From Bos javanicus (lineage: Eukaryota; Chordata; Mammalia; Artiodactyla; Bovidae): DNA of 64,000 nt. Shown one piece after another: positions 57,787-64,000 of this stretch. Each line of letters begins with the position of its first letter. Within the stretch, counting starts at the first letter, position 1. The DNA lies in the NCBI RefSeq assembly GCF_032452875.1, contig NC_083881.1, positions 65,417,689 to 65,481,688 on the forward strand, given 5' to 3'. Below the pieces are notes generated by a model. The model was not told the origin of the DNA and did not search any database. It saw only the letters and a list, made by a program, of their open reading frames with translations. The position numbers were made by a program, and so were the translations under genes.

Positions 57787-59475
57787 AGACGGATCAGGCT
57801 GGGGCGGGATGGGGGCGGGGATGGTGTGCTTCTTCAGTGTTGTACTACGTCCATAAAGTAGACTTTGTGAGTTGTACACTTGCATTTTTGTTTTCTGACT
57901 TATTGTTCTCTATCCTGCAATTGTTCTATTAATTTGATAGTATATGGTTTCAGCCAAACATTTGTTCCAGATTCTGCCAGATGAAGGGCATGTCTCCAGA
58001 CCAAAACTCTTCCCAGGAACCCTCCTAAGTAAGTAGAGCTTCATCCACCCAGCCCCCGGCCACTGTGCTGTTTCCCTAGGGGCCTTTGGAAGCTGAATGG
58101 AGTCCCTTGGTGAACCCCAGTTTAGCTCGTGTCAAGACTCTCTGTGTGTCTCTGTGATGAGGAGCATTCACGGGCAGTTCTGTGACCAGCTCAGGGGCAG
58201 AAACACAGGTCAGACAGAAGCAGCGGGTTAGGAACCAGATCTGAGTGTTGGAAAGTGAGTACCAAACTTGTGGGGTCAACTCCTTCCCTCATGGGGTGAG
58301 TGTCTTCCTTCAGGCGCTATGTAGGCCATTCACTGCAAAGGCATTCACATTCCCTCCGAGTAGTCTGCTTTTGTAATGCCCGGGGGATTTACTTGAGTAT
58401 AGAGGTCACTGTCTGCAACAATTAAGCTTTAAAGCTAATTCCCAAGATAAATAGAGCAAATTGACACCACTTTGGTTATAATTTTTCTTGCTCTCAAACT
58501 CCAAAAGGCAACAGTGAACCAGCTGCCAGACGCGGTTCCTGGAAATTCAAGAAACATAGGCATTTTATTTTCTACCTTTCTAAATGAGGCAATTTAGGGC
58601 TGTCAGAAACAACAAAATCCATGTAAAAGTCTTAATTTTACAATTTTGCTGGCATTTCTGAGAGGACAGAGAACCTTTGTTTCTTTTTTTTTTAAGCTAT
58701 ATAAGTAGTGGTTTCTTTTTAAACTGGGATGATACAGGGTTGTAATCTTTTTAATTCAGACCTTGCAGCAGGAAAGCTGGGCTCACTTGTGAGCTGTATT
58801 ATTCAGTAACACACTCTGCATGGAACAGGGAAAGTAAATAACTGAACACATACTTTATAATTACACGCGGAGGGAATTCAAAGCTGTGGTGGGGAGCGGA
58901 GTTTGGGGGCCTGGGGCGGCAGCTGCAGTTTCTGGCTTCTCCCCTCATATGCTGAAAGCATGGGAGGGATCTAGAGGTCCCAGCAGAAACCCCAGTAGTG
59001 AGGGGAATTGAGGTTCACTGAGCAGAAAATGAAGATTCTGTCTCTCTGGGACCCAGCCATCAGGAAAATAATGAGGATTTATAGAATAAACCGTGCACCT
59101 ACTCAGGGACTCCATAGATTCATTCCCATTTTCCTAGGTGGTGTTTAGGACACCTCAAAATTTCAATAACTTTGCTGAGGAAAACGATTCCATGGTCAAA
59201 TAAACTTGAAAAGGATGTATACTAGATTCCCTACTGGACAATCAAAAGTCATGTTAGCACAGCCAACGCTATCAGAGGTCTTATAGGAGAGACATCTGTT
59301 TAACCCCATCTTCCCATTTCTATTTCGATTTTTTTCAGCTGTAAAGTTCTATAGGTTCTTGCTGACCAAGCAGTTTCTGCTTTCCAAACTAGTTGATAAC
59401 AGAGAAAACTGTGATAATTCAGATTTTAAAGACTGGATTATACCACACTCAAACTAAAGGGATTTAACTGTTCTC
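57787..59475. other. Intergenic DNA
   Basis: Unique-looking sequence with no gene or young repeat recognised. Confidence 0.45.
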
Positions 59476-59600
59476 ATTGGAGAAGGAAATAGTGACCCAT
59501 TCCAGTATTCTTGCCTGGAGAATCCCATGGACAGAGGAGCCTGGCGGGCTACAGTCCATGGGGTTGCTAGAGTCAGACACAACTTAGTGACTAAACCATT
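59476..59600 (+). mobile_element. BOV-A SINE, 5'-truncated
   Basis: Only the 3' half is present (tattcttgcctggagaatcc ... gtcagacacaact). Confidence 0.9.
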
Positions 59601-59644
59601 GTCCATGTAAACTGACAGACTGTCATAATTTAATTGTGGTAACC

Positions 59645-59750
59645 GGAACTTTTAATTGTCATTCTGTTACTCATCAGCTGTGTGACCTGGGCTTTCACTT
59701 AACCTCGGTTTCTCCAGTTTTGATCTTTGAATTAAAAATCTTTTCCATCT
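59645..59750 (+). repeat. MIR SINE fragment
   Basis: cagctgtgtgacctgggctt then cacttaacctcggtttctcc is the MIR core. Confidence 0.55.
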
Positions 59751-60914
59751 CTAAAACTTGTCCTTGGTGGGGGATTGGGGGGAGTATTGATTAGAGACTT
59801 TCTTTCAATAGTTCATCCAGCGGTTAATTGCTTTCCCACTATTCCATCATAGAATCTGTTCATTAGAAAAGTAATATCAGATATTGAAGTTGTTGGAAAA
59901 CCAAAGATTAATGAGCAGTTACTATGTGTCAGACACTGTTGTATGAGTGTCTGTATTCACTTGTGTTAACCCCAAGGCCAAACCACACCAAGGCCCACTT
60001 CTCTGTGAGCCCAGGAACCTAGAAAGGACACGTTTAATTAGTCAAATGTGGAACAAGTATAAAATCTACTAGCTCTTCCTGAAAGTTCAACCAGCCAAGT
60101 CCCCAACCCCCTAACTTTTTAAAAAGGGGCATGTAAGTGTGTTGCAAAGCACAAGCATTGCGATTATCTTGCTTTTCACAGTTTCACAGGTGTGCCCTTT
60201 TTGTGTTCAACCAGATTTCTACAGGTTATTTGCAGTGTGCTATAAACCTAGGCATTGATAAGGCAGATCAAACATTTCCTCCTCATGAGGTGATAGCCCC
60301 GTATTGCTCTAACTTTAAACCTCTCTTCAGGGGCCAGTGGACTCTATCTGGGGGTGGGGGGTGGGGAATAGTCAGTATGTTTACAGAGCATCCCTGAGGC
60401 AGGGCGCACTGGTGATGTGAGGACAACTGGAGCCATGGAATGCCATAGCAATTGTACACATGTGATGTGTACAAAGCACAGGATGCCAATGTGTTTTTTA
60501 ACATCCTGACTCATCTTATCCAACCCTACCAGTGCGTATAGAGTAACCCCAAGGACAAAGCCTGAATTAATCAGGACTCATTTGCAAATGACAAAAGCAC
60601 AACTCTAACCAGCTTAAGCAATAAAGGATGTTTCCTAATCCCTGTAACTGAAAAGTTAGTCCCTAGTCCCTGAAGAGTTCATGGGTTGAACAGCTTTGGG
60701 CACACCTAGATCCAGGAACTCAAGCCATATGATGAAAGTCTCTTTCAACCTCTCTCTTTCTCTGTTTCTCTCTCCTGTTCAAAATGTAAGGCCTCATTCT
60801 CCTCTACTGCAGACAACTTCCACGATGAGGCCCGGGAAGATGGTCACTTGTATCTGCAGTTTACATGATCCTCGCAGTTTACAGTCCCAGAGGAAGCAAG
60901 TGCGTCTTTCCTTG
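59751..60914. other. Intergenic DNA
   Basis: A MIR-like scrap (agttactatgtgtcagacac) lies near 59915-59960. No gene seen. Confidence 0.4.
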
Positions 60915-61340
60915 CACAGCAGTAGCCTAGACTCTGGGACTCAGCTGCCTAGTTACATAGTCTGTCTCTACCACCTAGCTGTGTGGTCTTAGACAAATTA
61001 CTCTATCTCAGTTCCTTTATCTGTAGTGAAAGTTGCTCAGTTGTGTCTGACTCTTTGTGACCCCATGTACTATATAGTCCATGGAATTCTCTAGGCCAGA
61101 ATACTGGAGTGGGTAGCCTTTCCCTTCTCCAGGGGATCGTCCCAACCCAGGGATTAAACCCAGGTCTCCTGCATTGCAGGCGGATTCTTTACCAGCTGAG
61201 CTATCAGGGAAGCCCTCCTTTATCTGTGAGGGGGAGATAATAACATTAATCTTTTGAACTGATGTGAGGATTAAATGCATCTGAAGTATTTAGAGCAGTT
61301 CCCGGCACATAGCAAGTACTCAATAAATGCCAGTGTTTGG
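60915..61340 (+). repeat. MIR SINE split by the 61025-61215 insertion
   Basis: The left half (60920-61024) has cctagctgtgtggtctta and the right half (61216-61335) has gatgtgaggattaaatgc and gcaagtactcaataaatgc. These are the MIR core and tail words. Confidence 0.7.
61025..61215 (-). mobile_element. BOV-A/Bov-tA SINE inserted in a MIR
   Basis: Minus-strand head gggcttccctgatagctcag. The target duplication tcctttatctgt is at 61013-61024 and 61216-61227. It splits an older MIR. Confidence 0.94.
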
Positions 61341-62030
61341 AGAGGACCTTCAGTGGAAGAGTTGGCTAAGCTGATCTTATCTGCTATCTCTGGAGAAATC
61401 AGTGTGGGAGAGCAAATGAAGCAGTCTGATTGGCCAGACCTGATTTCCACTCCTGTGCCCTGGGGAAGGCAGTACCCGAATCACAGTGAGTCATTGAGAA
61501 GTCATTTCCAAGGAAGGACTGGTGAGCAGACAAATGGCATGTGTCCACTCCAGGGCCAAAACCTGGTCCAGACCTGACTAGGACAGGAAAGAAATGGGTG
61601 GCTCAGCCCTTCCCATGTGATTTGGAATGAAGTTGAATTACCAGCATGAATTACTTATATTCAATCTTAATGGAGCCTGGGGCCTTAATGTAGCCCCAGA
61701 GTGGAAGCATCATCACCCTCACTGTCTCAGAACAGGACCCATCTAGATGTCTTGATTCCAGCTGGATAGCAGCTTAGTTACCCAGCCTTGAACTCCTAGT
61801 CCTGAATACACCTGGGACACGCTGTGAACAGCATTTCGCTTGGCCATGGCCCTTACACAGCCTGGTCTGGATTCTGGTCCAGTGACTCCTGTGGATCACC
61901 CACGCTACTACCCACTGTTGCTGCCTGAAACCCCTTGGCACCTTGCCTTACCTACTGGTTTGGTCGGTACTCACTGAATGGGCATGTAATTTATTAGCCA
62001 GCTAGAGAACTGGTACTGACCACACCTCAG

Positions 62031-62252
62031 TTTGGGCTTTCCAAGTGGCACCAGTGGTAAAGAACCCACTTGCCAATGCAGGAATGTAAGAGACATGGGT
62101 TCGATCCCTGGGTCGGGAAGATCCCCTGGAGGAGAGCATGGCAACCCACTCCAGTATTCTTGCCTGGAGAATCCCGTTGACAAGGAGCCTGGGGACTACA
62201 GTTTATGGGGTCTCGAAGAGTCGGATGTGATTGAAGCGACTTATCACGCATG
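62031..62252 (+). mobile_element. BOV-A SINE
   Basis: gggcttccaagtggc-type head and gttcgatccctgggtcgg core. The target duplication cacacctcag is at 62021-62030 and 62253-62262. Confidence 0.93.
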
Positions 62253-62262
62253 CACACCTCAG

Positions 62263-63925
62263 CTTGCTGCATCCTAAGATGTTGTGTCTTGGATATCCTG
62301 GGGCCAGTTTTCTCATGGTTTCACCTCTGTCCCCAAATTTCTTCTTGTGTTGCCCCAAATCCCAACATGTGTTGTCCCCTTTTTGACAAGATCAGGCTAC
62401 ACCTTATTTCTCAATGACCTTGCTCTTACAGCTGCAGTGCTGTCTCTTCTCTCCTTTCAGGGCTCTGGCTGTTACTCAGAAACCTCTTTTTATGTCCCCA
62501 ACCATCTTACTGGGTAACATAATTTAAAAATTTTCTCTTGAAGAGAGCATCATTTTAATGCCTTAGCCTAGGGCACTTATGAGGAGGCAAATGGGAGGTG
62601 CAATAAGCTTAAGTCTCCATAAATGGCCTCTTGGGTAGGGTGGAAAGTTCTAGATTCACTATGCATGCATTAGCAGACAACGGGTTCTGAAGCTCGCTAA
62701 TAAATCACATTTTCGTGTCAGCAAGTAGGTATTTATTTTACAATTAATGATTCCCCAAATACAAGAACTTCTAAAGAGCAGATAAAAGCAGCTGCAAATG
62801 TGGTCTTGGAATAAATATCAAGAAAGGAAACACAAGCAGCCTGCGGAGTTCCAGCTGCTCTCCCCCCAACGCTTATCAGCTTTCTTACGGTCAGGCACAT
62901 TTTGAAGTTGGAAGGCACATTTCCAACAGCTCTTGTCCTTATACATGATTCTTGAAATATTACAGACATTCTGGTTCCTATCAAAATAGTAGTCACCGTC
63001 ACCAAAATAATTCACTTCCTCCTCATCCTCTGTTCTCCCTCCGGCCCCTCTTTGGCATCTGCAGCCTCCATCCTGATGCTCAAGATGACAAACCCCAATT
63101 GTGGGGAATCTGTGACACTACGCACTCTAACACGAGCTGAGCAGGGCCAAGGTTAGTCTGTGATTTATGTGATCGTTCTATTCGCAGGGGCAAGCTAGGC
63201 TTTCTCAATCCCGCACCTTTAATCCTCGCCTCCTCCAGACCAGTCGCACTTCCATCTTATTGTTGCAGCTGCAGTGCGTTCCTTGAAATGAAACTGCAGT
63301 TTTCCAGGGATGGTAATTCCATCTTCCTGAGCTGATTCAAAGATTAAACAGAGTGCTTTAGAGACTGCATTCTCAGCAAGCACCAAGGGCAATCAAAAAG
63401 TGGTGTTTGGGCCAACAACAATACAAATTTCAGATGGAAAGGGGGACTGAAAAAAAGCCCTTAAAATTAGAGGTATTGGAATGAGTGTAGATTTTTGACA
63501 TTGAATGCTATGGGGGCTGCCTTCTACAGCATAAAATGCTAAGGATTTTATGTCACTATTTCTTCAAAACTTGGGTTTCTCAGACAAATGAATGAGTAAA
63601 GCGTTCAGTGCTGTTCTGCTACTAATCTGCTTATTGATCTTGAGAGCTAATGAATTTTTTTGCAGAATATTCACACTTTGCTCTTTAAATTTTCAATGTG
63701 TCTTCTTATGTCTTGTGTCTTATGGCTTATGTCTTATGCAGGTCTGGATGCCTTACTTTGTTGTTTTTAACTGAAAGATAAATGATTGCTAGCTTTAAGC
63801 CTGCCAGAAAAATTAGGATTATTGAGCCAAAAGATGGATGAGCCAAAAGATGTCTTGGGGATTGTCAGAAGAGCCATGGCAGTCTGGTGCATAGGGAGAG
63901 ATAGCAATCAGAATCTGAAGGGTGG
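62263..63925. other. Intergenic DNA
   Basis: 62700-63080 on the minus strand resembles an intronless transcript tail (AATAAA near 62732), but I recognise no parent gene. Nothing else seen. Confidence 0.4.
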
Positions 63926-64000
63926 GGACTTCCCAGGTGGTCGCCTGACTAAGACTTGATGCTCCCAATGCAGGGGACCCAGATTCCATCCCTGGTCAAG
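63926..64000 (+). mobile_element. CHR-type SINE, cut by window end
   Basis: gggacttcccaggtggtcgc head followed by caatgcaggggacccagatt; it runs off the window. Confidence 0.85.

Noticed and set aside
62700..63080. Possible processed pseudogene on the minus strand (AATAAA at the end, frames with NYFGDGDYYFDRN)
   Set aside because: No parent gene recognised, no poly(A) tract or target duplication, and two overlapping frames of equal quality. A protein search of 62818-63015 minus against mammalian proteins would decide.

Overview
This window is nuclear DNA from a ruminant, most likely a bovid such as cattle or a close relative. The basis is the repeats: BovB (RTE-type) LINE fragments and many copies of the ruminant tRNA-Glu-derived SINE family (Bov-tA/BOV-A), recognisable from their gttcgatccctggg core and 3' end. 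The only protein-coding gene I can support is OSR2 (odd-skipped related transcription factor 2), on the minus strand. Its three coding exons lie at 39729-39074, 37989-37890 and 37138-36956. They join in frame into a 312-residue protein with five C2H2 zinc fingers. An internal acceptor in the last exon would give the shorter three-finger product known from human OSR2. A non-coding first exon is likely near 43826-44100, and a poly(A) signal lies at 36581-36586.

Layout. 1-12.5 kb is AT-rich and gene-poor, with BovB, SINE, L1 and MIR pieces and a tiny U2 snRNA retro-fragment. 12.5-15 kb is a CpG island with no recognised gene. It is edged by a tandem duplication carrying (CA)n tracts, and a polypyrimidine tract lies within it. 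15-34.5 kb is repeat-bearing gene desert that includes a clean inverted duplication of 263 bp (18198-18460 / 19028-19290). 34.5-49.9 kb is the OSR2 domain: no young SINE or LINE insertions that I can see, CpG-rich blocks over the first coding exon and the presumed promoter, and a second large CpG-rich block (46.2-49.1 kb) upstream. 49.9-64 kb is again SINE- and BovB-bearing desert.

OSR2 is a developmental regulator (palate, tooth, limb, kidney and joint in other mammals). CpG islands, absence of young insertions and flanking gene desert are typical of such loci. I did not find a new multi-gene system. The items most worth a second look are the inverted duplication, the two CpG islands without an assigned gene, the two (CA/TG)n-bearing tandem duplications beside them, and the double-frame coding end of OSR2. 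All coordinates of repeats and CpG blocks are by eye.
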